From contig CAZBEO010000001.1 of the NCBI GenBank assembly GCA_964490935.1, forward strand, positions 62,001 to 126,000: a stretch of DNA of 64,000 nucleotides. The letters run 5' to 3'. This DNA comes from JAQVYB01 sp964490935 (GTDB lineage: Bacteria > Verrucomicrobiota > Kiritimatiellia > RZYC01). The stretch's first letter is position 1. The number at the start of each line of letters is the position of its first letter. A program made the translations under genes and the position numbers. Below, in pieces: positions 16,509-25,100 of the stretch. Below the pieces are notes generated by a model. That model was not told the origin of the DNA, did not search any database, and worked only from the letters and a program-made list of their open reading frames with translations.

Positions 16509-18389
16509 ATGTCGGAAGAAAAAAAAGAATTCAAAGCGGAACTCAAACAGGTGATGGACATCATCATTCACTCCCTCTACTCCCACCGGGAAATCTTTCT
16601 GCGCGAACTGATTAGCAATGCCTGTGATGCCATTGACCGCCTGCGGTTTGATGCCATTCAGCAACCCGAACTCACCGGCGAGGATGCCGACTGGAGCATC
16701 CGCGTCATCGCCGATAAACAGCACGGCACCCTAACCATCGCCGATAACGGCAAAGGCATGACCCGCGAGGAAATGGACGATAACCTCGGCACCATCGCCC
16801 GCTCCGGCACCAAAAACTTCCTGCAGCAACTGAAAGAGCAGAACGCCGAAAATCGCCCCGAACTGATTGGCCAATTCGGCGTTGGCTTTTATTCCGCTTT
16901 TATGGCGGCTGATCACGTCACCGTACTCAGCCGCGCCGCCGGACAAGAGGCCGCCACCCGCTGGACCTGCGCTGGCGGAGAAGGCTACACGCTGGAAGAC
17001 GCCGAAAAATCCGGACGCGGAACCGTAATCACCCTCCACCTCCGCGACGACGCCAAAGAATTTCTCGATGAATGGCGCATCCGCGAACTCGTGAAGAAGT
17101 ATTCCGATTTTATTGAATATCCCATTTCACTCGAACTCGTGGATGAAAAGGGCGACTCTCCGGCCATCACCAACCCGGTGATGAATGCCATGAAGGCCAT
17201 CTGGATTCGCTCGAAGTCCGACGTGACGGAAGATGAATACAACGAATTCTACAAAGCCATCTCGCACGACTTCCAAAACCCAGCGCGCATCATTCATTAT
17301 GCCGCAGAAGGCACCATGGAATTCAAGGCCCTCCTCTTCCTCCCCAGCCAGCGTCCCTTTGACTTCTTCTTTGGCGACACCAAAACCGGACCCGCACTCT
17401 ACATCCAGCGCGTACAGATTATGGATCACTGCGAAAAGCTGTTGCCCCGCTACCTGCGTTTTGTCAAAGGCGTGGTGGACTCCTCCGACCTCCCCCTCAA
17501 CGTCTCGCGCGAAATGGTGCAGCATAGCGCCGTCCTCGCCAAAATTCAGAAAAACCTCGTCAGCAAGGTCCTCTCCGAACTGGCTGAAATGAAAACCAAA
17601 AACTACGAAGACTACGTCAAATTCTTCAAGGAATTCGGCGACGTACTCAAAGAGGGCGTCCACGAAGATTTTGCCAACCGCGAAAAAATCGCTGACCTGC
17701 TGCTCTTTCACTCCACCACGGCAGACAAACCGGACCAGTATGTCACCCTGGAACAATACCTCTCCACCCTCGGCGAAGACCGCAAAGAAATCTATTACCT
17801 TTGCGGAGAACACCTCGCCGCGCTTGCCGCATCGCCCTACGTGGAAACCTTCAAAGCCAAAGGCGAAGAAGTCCTCCTCCTCACCTCGCCCGTCGACGAA
17901 TGGATGATCGACGCCCTACGTGAATACAAAGGCAAAACCTTCAAAGCTGTAGACCGGGGCGAAGCCCAAATCGGCGAAGAGGAAAAAGAGGCCCTCAAAC
18001 AAAATCAGGAACACTTTGCAAGCCTGCTCCAATTCCTCAAAGACAAGCTGGATACCCTCAAAGAGGTCCGCCTTTCCGCACGCCTGAAAAACAGCGCCGC
18101 CTGCCTGGTGGTGGATGAGCAAGGCATGAGCGCTCAAATGGAGCGGATGATGCGCAAAATGGGACAAGAAGTCCCTGCTGCCGAGCGAATACTGGAACTC
18201 AATCCCGAGCATCCCGCCGTCAAAACCATGCTTGAACTATATGAAAAAGACCGCAAAGACGAACGGGTCGAGCTGTATGGACGACTCTTCTACGATGAAG
18301 CCATCATCGCCGAAGGCTCACGGTTGGAAGACCCCGCCGCCTTTGCCGAACGCATCAACCGCCTGATCGCCCGGCCCGCGAATGCCTGA
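16509..18389 (+). CDS. htpG: Molecular chaperone HtpG (Hsp90)
   Basis: The protein has 626 residues, the normal length for bacterial Hsp90, with AAAAGGAAAAG before the ATG. The GHKL ATPase domain shows ELISNACDAIDRLRF, DNGKGM, IARSGT and GQFGVGFYSAFM within the first 130 residues. The middle domain and a C-terminal dimerisation domain follow. HtpG is a cytoplasmic ATP-dependent chaperone. It is monocistronic and divergent from the receiver-ATPase gene at 16319. A 31-codon open frame at 18432-18527 downstream has no recognisable features. Confidence 0.97.
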   Translation: MSEEKKEFKAELKQVMDIIIHSLYSHREIFLRELISNACDAIDRLRFDAIQQPELTGEDADWSIRVIADKQHGTLTIADNGKGMTREEMDDNLGTIARSGTKNFLQQLKEQNAENRPELIGQFGVGFYSAFMAADHVTVLSRAAGQEAATRWTCAGGEGYTLEDAEKSGRGTVITLHLRDDAKEFLDEWRIRELVKKYSDFIEYPISLELVDEKGDSPAITNPVMNAMKAIWIRSKSDVTEDEYNEFYKAISHDFQNPARIIHYAAEGTMEFKALLFLPSQRPFDFFFGDTKTGPALYIQRVQIMDHCEKLLPRYLRFVKGVVDSSDLPLNVSREMVQHSAVLAKIQKNLVSKVLSELAEMKTKNYEDYVKFFKEFGDVLKEGVHEDFANREKIADLLLFHSTTADKPDQYVTLEQYLSTLGEDRKEIYYLCGEHLAALAASPYVETFKAKGEEVLLLTSPVDEWMIDALREYKGKTFKAVDRGEAQIGEEEKEALKQNQEHFASLLQFLKDKLDTLKEVRLSARLKNSAACLVVDEQGMSAQMERMMRKMGQEVPAAERILELNPEHPAVKTMLELYEKDRKDERVELYGRLFYDEAIIAEGSRLEDPAAFAERINRLIARPANA

Positions 18390-18523
18390 GAATTCACGCA
18401 AATTAGCTTATTTTCAGCGGCCACCGGCAAAATGATGTTAGAACGCATGATCGGCCAAGGCCGCGCCGATCGCGGGGAACCATTGGTCCGGCGTATGGCG
18501 GAGTTTTGTGAAGTGGTGATCTT

Positions 18524-18643
18524 TTAGCAGGCACACTTCGACTCCCCGGAATTGTGTTGAATGAGACGGTGATCAATATCCTCCGACAGGCCAATATATT
18601 TGCGCCCCGTCGCATTTTGAAGGATATACACTTGGTAATTCAT
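18524..18643 (-). pseudogene. Truncated copy of the GIY-YIG nuclease gene
   Basis: The first 36 codons are identical to those of the intact GIY-YIG gene at 18730-18984 (NYQVYILQNATGRKYIG), then the frame diverges and stops after three codons. It lies inside a 123-bp direct repeat (18534-18656 and 18875-18997, offset exactly 341 bp). It therefore arose by duplication of the 5' end of the gene and keeps only the GIY and YIG motifs. Confidence 0.8.
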
Positions 18644-18656
18644 AGATAAAAAAAGG
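18534..18656. repeat. 123-bp direct repeat, copy 1 (copy 2 at 18875-18997)
   Basis: 18534-18656 and 18875-18997 are identical apart from their edges, offset 341 bp. Each holds the start of a GIY-YIG gene on the minus strand plus the TTTTTTTATCT just upstream of its ATG. At copy 1 that T-run doubles as the tail of a duplicated tRNA terminator. Confidence 0.9.
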
Positions 18657-18713
18657 CCGGAACATGCGTTCCGGCCCTCAAGTTGGTAGCGGGGGTTGGA
18701 TTCGAACCAACGG
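18648..18713 (-). pseudogene. Duplicated 3' part of the initiator tRNA with its terminator
   Basis: 66 bp are identical to 19267-19332 (offset 619 bp). They comprise the T arm, acceptor 3' strand and CCA of the tRNA-fMet, then the GGCCGGAAC/GTTCCGGCC terminator and T-run. The 5' part of a tRNA is missing: upstream the sequence becomes a TCCCGC/GCGGGA hairpin and then the 3' end of the GIY-YIG gene. It cannot make a functional tRNA. Confidence 0.85.
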
Positions 18714-18729
18714 TCCCGCAGATGCGGGA

Positions 18730-18984
18730 TTATGAGCCGGGAGAAAGGCCTGTCAGTCGATATAATCCTGACCCACCTTTTTGCCGTTTTAAGAGATTTT
18801 CAAGCTTTCGGGCTTCGGTCAGGGTCAAGGGCGAAGAGGACCAAATCAACGTCCAGGGGCCCTTTCCGCGAGTCCACTTCGACTCCCCGGAATTGTGTTG
18901 AATGAGACGGTGATCAATATCCTCCGACAGGCCAATATATTTGCGCCCCGTCGCATTTTGAAGGATATACACTTGGTAATTCAT
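18730..18984 (-). CDS. GIY-YIG nuclease family protein (small, URI type)
   Basis: The protein has 84 residues. It begins NYQVYILQN...KYIGLSEDIDHRLIQHN, with the GIY (VYI) and YIG motifs of a lone URI-type GIY-YIG domain. GPWTLIW and EARKLENLLKRQKGG follow, as in small UPF0213-like proteins of 80-100 residues. The C-terminus runs into a truncated tRNA copy. There is no Shine-Dalgarno; the upstream T-run is terminator-like. Such proteins are structure-specific or homing-type endonucleases, but many small ones are uncharacterised. The 5' part is duplicated at 18524-18643. Confidence 0.8.
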   Translation of the reverse strand: MNYQVYILQNATGRKYIGLSEDIDHRLIQHNSGESKWTRGKGPWTLIWSSSPLTLTEARKLENLLKRQKGGSGLYRLTGLSPGS

Positions 18985-19302
18985 AGATAAAAAAAGGTTC
19001 TTCCGGGTTTTTCGTGAAATCTGTACCTATCACGGACGCGAAAAGAATCTGAATATACCGGCTCGCGGGGACTCTCGCCCTCCAAGTCTTGGATTTGATA
19101 GCATTAATATCCTATTCATCAACAACATGTTAAACAATTAATAGCAAACTTGGCCTGTAATGCCCTGCAATTATGTGGAGGGCGAGCGTCCTCGCGAGCC
19201 GTAGAACATCAATCTTTAGAAATAGCTCAAAATGGCAGAATGCTCACGAAATTCCCGGAAGAACCTAAAAAAAGGCCGGAACATGCGTTCCGGCCCTCAA
19301 GT
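18985..19302. other. Intergenic region with inverted and dispersed repeats
   Basis: No gene is seen. The region holds the end of the 123-bp repeat, and two inverted copies of the GGCGAGCG-type repeat (19059-19084 and 19176-19201). A 22-nt near-perfect inverted repeat (aggttcttccggg, then tttcgtga) lies at 18996-19018 and 19246-19268. The tRNA terminator occupies the right end. The mosaic suggests repeated recombination. Confidence 0.6.
19267..19295 (-). terminator. Intrinsic terminator of the initiator tRNA gene
   Basis: A 9-bp perfect stem (GGCCGGAAC / GTTCCGGCC) with a four-base loop is followed by seven T on the minus strand, eight bases after the tRNA CCA end. An identical copy lies at 18648-18676. 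Confidence 0.92.
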
Positions 19303-19379
19303 TGGTAGCGGGGGTTGGATTCGAACCAACGGCCTTCAGGTTATGAGCCTGACGAGCTACCAGGCTGCTCCACCCCGCA
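19303..19379 (-). tRNA. Initiator tRNA-fMet (CAT)
   Basis: A full 77-nt cloverleaf with encoded CCA. Initiator features are visible: an unpaired 1:72 (T.T), an A11:T24 pair in the D stem, and the D arm GAGCAGCCTGGTAGCTC typical of tRNA-fMet. The anticodon loop is CTCATAA. The anticodon stem is TCAGG/CCTGA, so the usual three G:C pairs are replaced by A29:T41, G30:C40 and G31:C39. AGG/CCU variants are known from other bacteria. Confidence 0.93.
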
Positions 19380-19451
19380 GTCATTTCGTCTCGAATGGGG
19401 GGCAATATGACGCCCCTTCTTCTGCTTTGCAACCCCTTTTTTAACCTTTCT

Positions 19452-22127
19452 TTAATTCACCGGTTCGGCCTGCCCAAATCCCCAAGGCTGGGTGCGCGGG
19501 GTTTGGGTGGCGCTTTGCCAGATATACCATAGGCCGAGTTCAGGCGCATAGACGGTGCGATCGTATTTCCCGTCGCCATCGAAATCCGCCGGGACGGCAT
19601 ACGCGTCACTCCAGCCCCAATACTCGCTGCTCGTGGTCTGCGTGGCCGAGAGCCAGGCGCGCCACAAGCCGGTTTCCGGCGCGTAGACGGCCACATCGGC
19701 AAGACCGTCACCATCGTAATCGCCCGGCATGGCAACCGCCTGGTTGTTACCCCATGCCTGCGAACGTCCGGTTTGGGTGGCGCTCTGCCAGATCAGCCAC
19801 GTACCGCTTTCCGGTACGTAGACGGCGATGTCCGTGAGTCCATCGCCATCGTAATCGTCCGGCACGGGTCCGGCTTCATTCCAGCCCCAAGCCTGCACGC
19901 GCATCGTCTGGGTGGCGCTCTGCCAGATCAACCATGTGCCGCTTTCCGGGACATACACGGCAATGTCCGTAATACCGTCGCCATCATAATCGCCCGGCAC
20001 GGGGAACGCCTCGGCCCATCCCCAAGCCTGTACGCGCGCGGTCTGCGTCGCGCTCTGCCAGATTAGCCAGGTGCCGCTTTCCGGCGCATACACGGCCACG
20101 TCATAGAGGCCATCGCCATCGAAGTCGCCCGTCACCGGATAGGCATCGCTCCAGCCCCATGCCTGGAAGCGTCCGGTCTGTGAGCTGGATTGCAGGATGC
20201 TCCACGCGCCGCCTTCTGCGTAGTAGACGGCGATATCGGCGATGGTGTCGCCATCGTAATCGAGATAAGCGGCAGGCATCCGCATCGAAGCCTCTATGGA
20301 GGCGTCGCCGTTGTCCGCTCCATAGAATGCGCGGACCGTGTAGTAGAACGTCTGACTGTTCGTGAGGGAGGTATCGGTCCAGGAGGAGGCACCCTGAGCG
20401 GCCTCGCCCACGAATACGCCTGTCCCGCCCGGTGTGGCCGAGCGATAGATCAGGAAGCCCTTTTCGCCGCCGATCGGGGCCCAGCCGATGCGTATCGCGC
20501 GTCCCGCGCGCGTGGTCGTCAAATTCGTCAGCGCCAGGGGATATTCATAAGCGCCCATATCCACGGCGGCACCAATGATACGACTGTTTCCGAATACATC
20601 GTTGGTACTGGCCATCCAGCTTTCGTTGGTTCCCGCATTGATGCAGGGGGATTCGATCTGAAGCCTTGGATCGGAGTCACTCACGAATAGCGGATCGTTG
20701 GTGATGCAATGCACAAAATCCACCTGACTCGGACGAGTGCAGCAGTAGGCCATATCCACGGCGGCGCCTTCGAAGGCGTACTCGGAAACCCCCTCGTCGT
20801 CGACATTGCCGTAGATGATGGAGTTACGGATGACGGCATCCGCTCCCACGTAAAGTCCGGCATTGGTGGTTGCCGAATTGAAGGCCACCGTGCAACTGAG
20901 AAGAGAGGCTTGGGTTTCCCCTTCCTCCGAAGGAACGATGGCCACACCACCGGCCTGACCCTCGGCTTGGTTATCGGTAATGAGCGTATTTCGGACTTCA
21001 GCATCGCCTTCCAATTGAACGCCGCCGACGTCGCCCTCGCTATAGTTTTCAACGACATAGCTGTTGATCATCCGCCCGCCGTTCACCCAAACGCCGCCGA
21101 CTTTTCCGGTATGGACCACGCTGTCTACCGTTTCGCTGGTGGCTTGGTTGAAGACCATGTAGCAGGTGTCAAGGAGCCCATAGCCCTGCACATACGCGCC
21201 TCCCGCAGAGTTGGCCGTGTTAAGTAGAAGATAGGTGTTGCGCAGGATTCCCCCATCGGCGAGAAACACCCCTCCGGCGCGACCATACGGCTCCACCCCG
21301 AAGGCATAATTTCCATAGATAAAGCATTGTTGGAGCAGTCCGCCACCGTTGAGCCACGCGCCGCCGCCGGAAAGCGCCGTCCCTTGGAACAGGATGCTGC
21401 CGTTCAGCGTGCCACCGTGCTCGAAGTAAGCACCGGCGCCACGGCGGGCGGTGTTTCCGTATACCGAGCATTCCTCGGACGTTCCATCCTGATTGAAATA
21501 CAATCCGCCGCCGTCTCCAAGCGCGATGTTTTCGTGCAGATCGCAATCGCTCGCGAGGGCGCTGTTTTCCAGGCCGAGGCCGGCGGCATCTCCATCGGAT
21601 TCGTTGCCGATAAACTCGCAACGGCTGATACGCGAAGAACCTGCCGCGCGACCTCCGGCATAGGACCCCGCCCGGTTACTGATGATGCTGGCATCGGTCA
21701 GCAAGGCCTTTCCGCCCATGTTGACGCCGCCGTACCTATTGGACGCCGTGTTTCCGGAAATAGTCACATTACTGACGGTTCCGGCGAGCAATTCGAGCCC
21801 CGCGGAATAATAGTCGGCGCCGCCGGTCAGCGTGAAGGTGTGCACGAAGGCATTGCTGTGATCCACGTTCATCACGCGACAAACACCTTGTCCATTCAGG
21901 ATCACATTTTCCTTGGCAGGCACGCCGTTCAGGGTCATCCGTTTGAGGACGGTCACCGGCGCGGTCAGGTTGTAGGTTCCGGGGCCGACCAGCGTGGTAC
22001 CGCCCACGGCGCAGGCGTCAATCGCGTCTTGGACGTTGGTGGCGGCATCAAACCAGTTCGTGAACGGAGTAACATGCAGTCCGCTCGGTGAGACGTAATT
22101 GATAAAGCCCGACTCCACCACCCGTAC
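19452..22127 (-). CDS. Giant secreted protein A, C-terminal part (beta-helix, FN3, six-repeat C-terminal module)
   Basis: About 890 residues continue the frame of protein A after a one-base frameshift near 22127; an open frame extends to 22301 but its first 58 codons are out-of-frame shadow. In order: the sixth beta-helix unit (from NYVSPSGLHVTPFTNW), with many GGG-rich turns (FGVEPYGRAGGVFL) and closing VDMGAYEYP; a fibronectin type III-like domain (IRIGWAPIGGEKGFLIYRS); and a C-terminal module of about 274 residues with six D-x-D-G-D repeats (DYDGDGITDIAVY, WQSATQT, QAWGW), ending QPWGFGQAEPVN. Such FG-GAP/VCBS repeats form calcium-binding propellers. It is not expressed as one protein with A unless the frameshift is an error or is bypassed. 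Confidence 0.8.
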   Translation of the reverse strand, partial: VRVVESGFINYVSPSGLHVTPFTNWFDAATNVQDAIDACAVGGTTLVGPGTYNLTAPVTVLKRMTLNGVPAKENVILNGQGVCRVMNVDHSNAFVHTFTLTGGADYYSAGLELLAGTVSNVTISGNTASNRYGGVNMGGKALLTDASIISNRAGSYAGGRAAGSSRISRCEFIGNESDGDAAGLGLENSALASDCDLHENIALGDGGGLYFNQDGTSEECSVYGNTARRGAGAYFEHGGTLNGSILFQGTALSGGGAWLNGGGLLQQCFIYGNYAFGVEPYGRAGGVFLADGGILRNTYLLLNTANSAGGAYVQGYGLLDTCYMVFNQATSETVDSVVHTGKVGGVWVNGGRMINSYVVENYSEGDVGGVQLEGDAEVRNTLITDNQAEGQAGGVAIVPSEEGETQASLLSCTVAFNSATTNAGLYVGADAVIRNSIIYGNVDDEGVSEYAFEGAAVDMAYCCTRPSQVDFVHCITNDPLFVSDSDPRLQIESPCINAGTNESWMASTNDVFGNSRIIGAAVDMGAYEYPLALTNLTTTRAGRAIRIGWAPIGGEKGFLIYRSATPGGTGVFVGEAAQGASSWTDTSLTNSQTFYYTVRAFYGADNGDASIEASMRMPAAYLDYDGDTIADIAVYYAEGGAWSILQSSSQTGRFQAWGWSDAYPVTGDFDGDGLYDVAVYAPESGTWLIWQSATQTARVQAWGWAEAFPVPGDYDGDGITDIAVYVPESGTWLIWQSATQTMRVQAWGWNEAGPVPDDYDGDGLTDIAVYVPESGTWLIWQSATQTGRSQAWGNNQAVAMPGDYDGDGLADVAVYAPETGLWRAWLSATQTTSSEYWGWSDAYAVPADFDGDGKYDRTVYAPELGLWYIWQSATQTPRTQPWGFGQAEPVN

Positions 22128-25100
22128 GGTGCCGTGGCGGAGGCCACACCGCCCAGATTCGAGGCCGTCAGCACCACCGGATAGAGACCCGGCGCACTCC
22201 AAGAAGCCGTGATGAAGGTTTGGTCGGTGTAGGTATTCGTGACGCCCACCCCGGTAACAGTCCAAACCAGACTGGCAGGCTTGCCGAACAGGGAAGCCCA
22301 CAGCTCGGTGCTGTCATTCACGCGCAGGGTATCTTCGTTCAGGATATAGACGATACAACTCGGAAGCAGATTGGTCGGGATGACCTCATCGCAGCCGATG
22401 TCCACCGTTCCTTCATAGATGCGCGATTCGGAATCATAGTCCACTTCCCCGTTCACGATCCCGGAAGAATCCCCGGCATTACGTGCAGGCGAAGAGGGCA
22501 GGATGTGCGGATTGTGCAAGCTGGCCAGGCGAGGATTGGCACCCGTGATGTTGCCCGTTCCAGTGACGCCGGGGGTGGTCAGACAATAGTTCACTTCGAT
22601 AGCGCCACTCGGCTTGTAATTATCGGCACCCACTGGCGCTTCGTTGTAGTACATGAGACTGTTGCGCGTGATGCCCTTGCCGTGCAGGACTCCGCCACCG
22701 TACCCCTCGGCCAGGTTGCGCACCACCGTACAATTACGCATCGTTCCGCCGGCTCCAAAGGCTACGCCGCCGCCGCCAAAGGCGCGGTTAAAGTCCACAA
22801 AGGTATTGAGCATCACAGCGTCCTGATCCAACCAGGCGCCCCCGCCGTTCTTGCGCGAGGTGTTGCTCGTGATCCAGCAGCGGAGAATCTGCGCGCGATC
22901 ATCCGCATACACGCCGCCACCGTACTCATTCGCCACGTTGCGTGCGATGTAACAATCTTCGAGGATACCCGATCCGAAAGCACGCACGCACGCGCCGAAT
23001 CCTTCGGCGGTATTGTCCTGGACCGTGCAATGGCGCAGGACGCCACCATACACCACCGCACCTCCACCCTGCGACGCCTTGCCCAGCCGAAGGGTCAGAT
23101 TCTCCACCACGGCGGCCTCATGATCCATGAACAGTACGCCATAGGCATTTTCGCCATTCAGTTCGATCTCGTCCGTCTCGCCGTCTTCCGTACCGCGCAG
23201 GGTGACGGGTTTTTCGATGCGGATGGTCGAGCCCTGCTTGTAGATTCCGGTATTCACGATCGTGACGCCGCCCGCGAAGCAGGCGTCAATTGCCGACTGC
23301 ACGTTGGTGGCGGCGTTGGCCCAGTTGGTATACGGAGCGACGTGGGCGCCATTGAGGGAAACATAATTGGTGAACGACTCAACCACGGTCACGGTGCATG
23401 TATGAGAAAACGCGCCATCGGCATTGGTCGCCGTGATGACGACCTCAACCTGCCCGGCGTTCGTGAATACCGGGCTGATTTGCCAAGCATTGGTGATGCG
23501 TTGCACGCCCGCCCCGGCATTGTATCGCCACACAAAGGCATTCACTTTTCCGCGCACGTCCGTCCACAGAGGACACGGCACGCCAGCCACGAGGTTGGTG
23601 AACGAGGCGGCTATCCCGGGAGTGACCTCGCCGAAAATCGCATCGGCATGGAATTGATCGCATCCGATATCCACCGTGATGCCAGGGCCAAGACGGAATT
23701 CTTTGTCCACATCCGTTTCACCCAACAACACGACCGATAGATCACCGGCACCGCGACAAGGCGAAGCTTCGAGGATGTGCGCATCTTCGGAGCCCACCAT
23801 AAACGGATCGTTGGTGATATTGCCGCTGCCCGTCAACACCTCCGAGACGCAATTGAACTCCAGGACCGCCGCTACTTCGGAGTTTTGCTCCACATACACA
23901 TCGCATCCATAGGGGGCCTGGTTGTGATAGGAAATGCAGTTCACGACCTGCTGTGTACTAGCCGAAGCGCCCACATAAATTCCGCCGCCAAATTCCATCG
24001 AGCGGTTGTTGATGAGCGTACAGTTGACGAGGTGGCCGCCGTTCAGCATGACGCCCCCGCCGCCGCCCAGCCGCAAAGGCTCCGCAAGATTGCCGGCGAT
24101 GAAACAGTTGCGCAGGACCGGTATGCCGTCCGCTTCATCGCCCGTCAGGAACGCGCCGCCGCCGTGCCCGCCATCACCCCGCACCGGCGCTGCGGTATTG
24201 TCCACGATGGCACAACGCATCACCAGCGCTTCGCCCGTCAGATAAAGGCCTCCGCCATCTTCGCCCGCATTGTGCACAATCATGGAGTCCACGAGGCGAC
24301 CGCCCTTCCAGTTGGCCACGCCGCTTCCACCGCACTGTGTGATTACGCAATTCGAGACGATCGCGCCGCCTTCCATGAACACGCCGCCGCCCGTCTGGTT
24401 GCGATGAGTCCAGTCTTCCATCTCGGCGGCCACATGTCCGCCCGAAAGGGTGAACCCGCTCAGAATGGAATGCCCGCGCATATAGACACTGCGCACGGCA
24501 TTCGTGCCGTTCGGTCCTTCGCCGCGGATGCTGGTTTTTTCCGGTCCGCCCGCACTGCGCACAGTGATATCGTTCGTGATAAACACGCGGTTCTTCAGAT
24601 ATACGGGTTCTTCGGAATCACTGCTGTCGGTGCGCCATCCGGTGTCATACGTCCCATCGCCCACGAGCACGGTGTGACCATCCGACGCCACATCCACGGC
24701 ATCCTGAATGTTCGTGGCGGCGGTCGCCCAATTCGTATACGGGGCCTGCGGTGTGGTGCTGCCCGCCCAAACATAATGCGTATTTTCCGGACCGGACGGC
24801 ACGCAGTAATACACCGGATTCATCACCGGGGAGGACTCGCCGTTGAAATACGTCTGCACCCAATAAAAATAACATTCGCCGGACAGGGCGTTGGTATCCT
24901 GCCAACGATTGGTGGAGCCAAGCATCGCCAGCGGTGAGGCGGGCGGCAGTTCTGCGTCGCCGCGATACACCGCACAACTGGAAACGCCGAGGGGTAGTTC
25001 CCACGTCAGCAACACGTTGCCGCCCGCGAAAGTCGCCATAAGATTTCCGGGGCCCATCCAATATTCATACGCGCCCATATCCACTGTTGTATCAATGAGG

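Noticed and set aside
18432..18527. 31-codon plus-strand open frame after htpG
   Set aside because: Too short, no ribosome-binding site, no motif, and it borders a recombined region.
18685..18760. A tRNA with a long variable arm (Ser, Leu or Sec type) at the duplicated T arm
   Set aside because: A TCCCGC/GCGGGA hairpin mimics a variable arm, but no 5' acceptor strand or D arm follows, so no cloverleaf can form.
18683..18901. Small plus-strand open frame containing VAGVGFEPT
   Set aside because: It is the antisense reading of the duplicated tRNA 3' end, a common artefact.
22124..22133. Programmed -1 ribosomal frameshift in gene A
   Set aside because: No X-XXY-YYZ slippery sequence is seen at the junction and no obvious downstream pseudoknot; error or mutation is simpler.
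22220..23740. 506-codon open frame on the plus strand
   Set aside because: Antisense shadow of gene A, with the same low-complexity composition and no ribosome-binding site.
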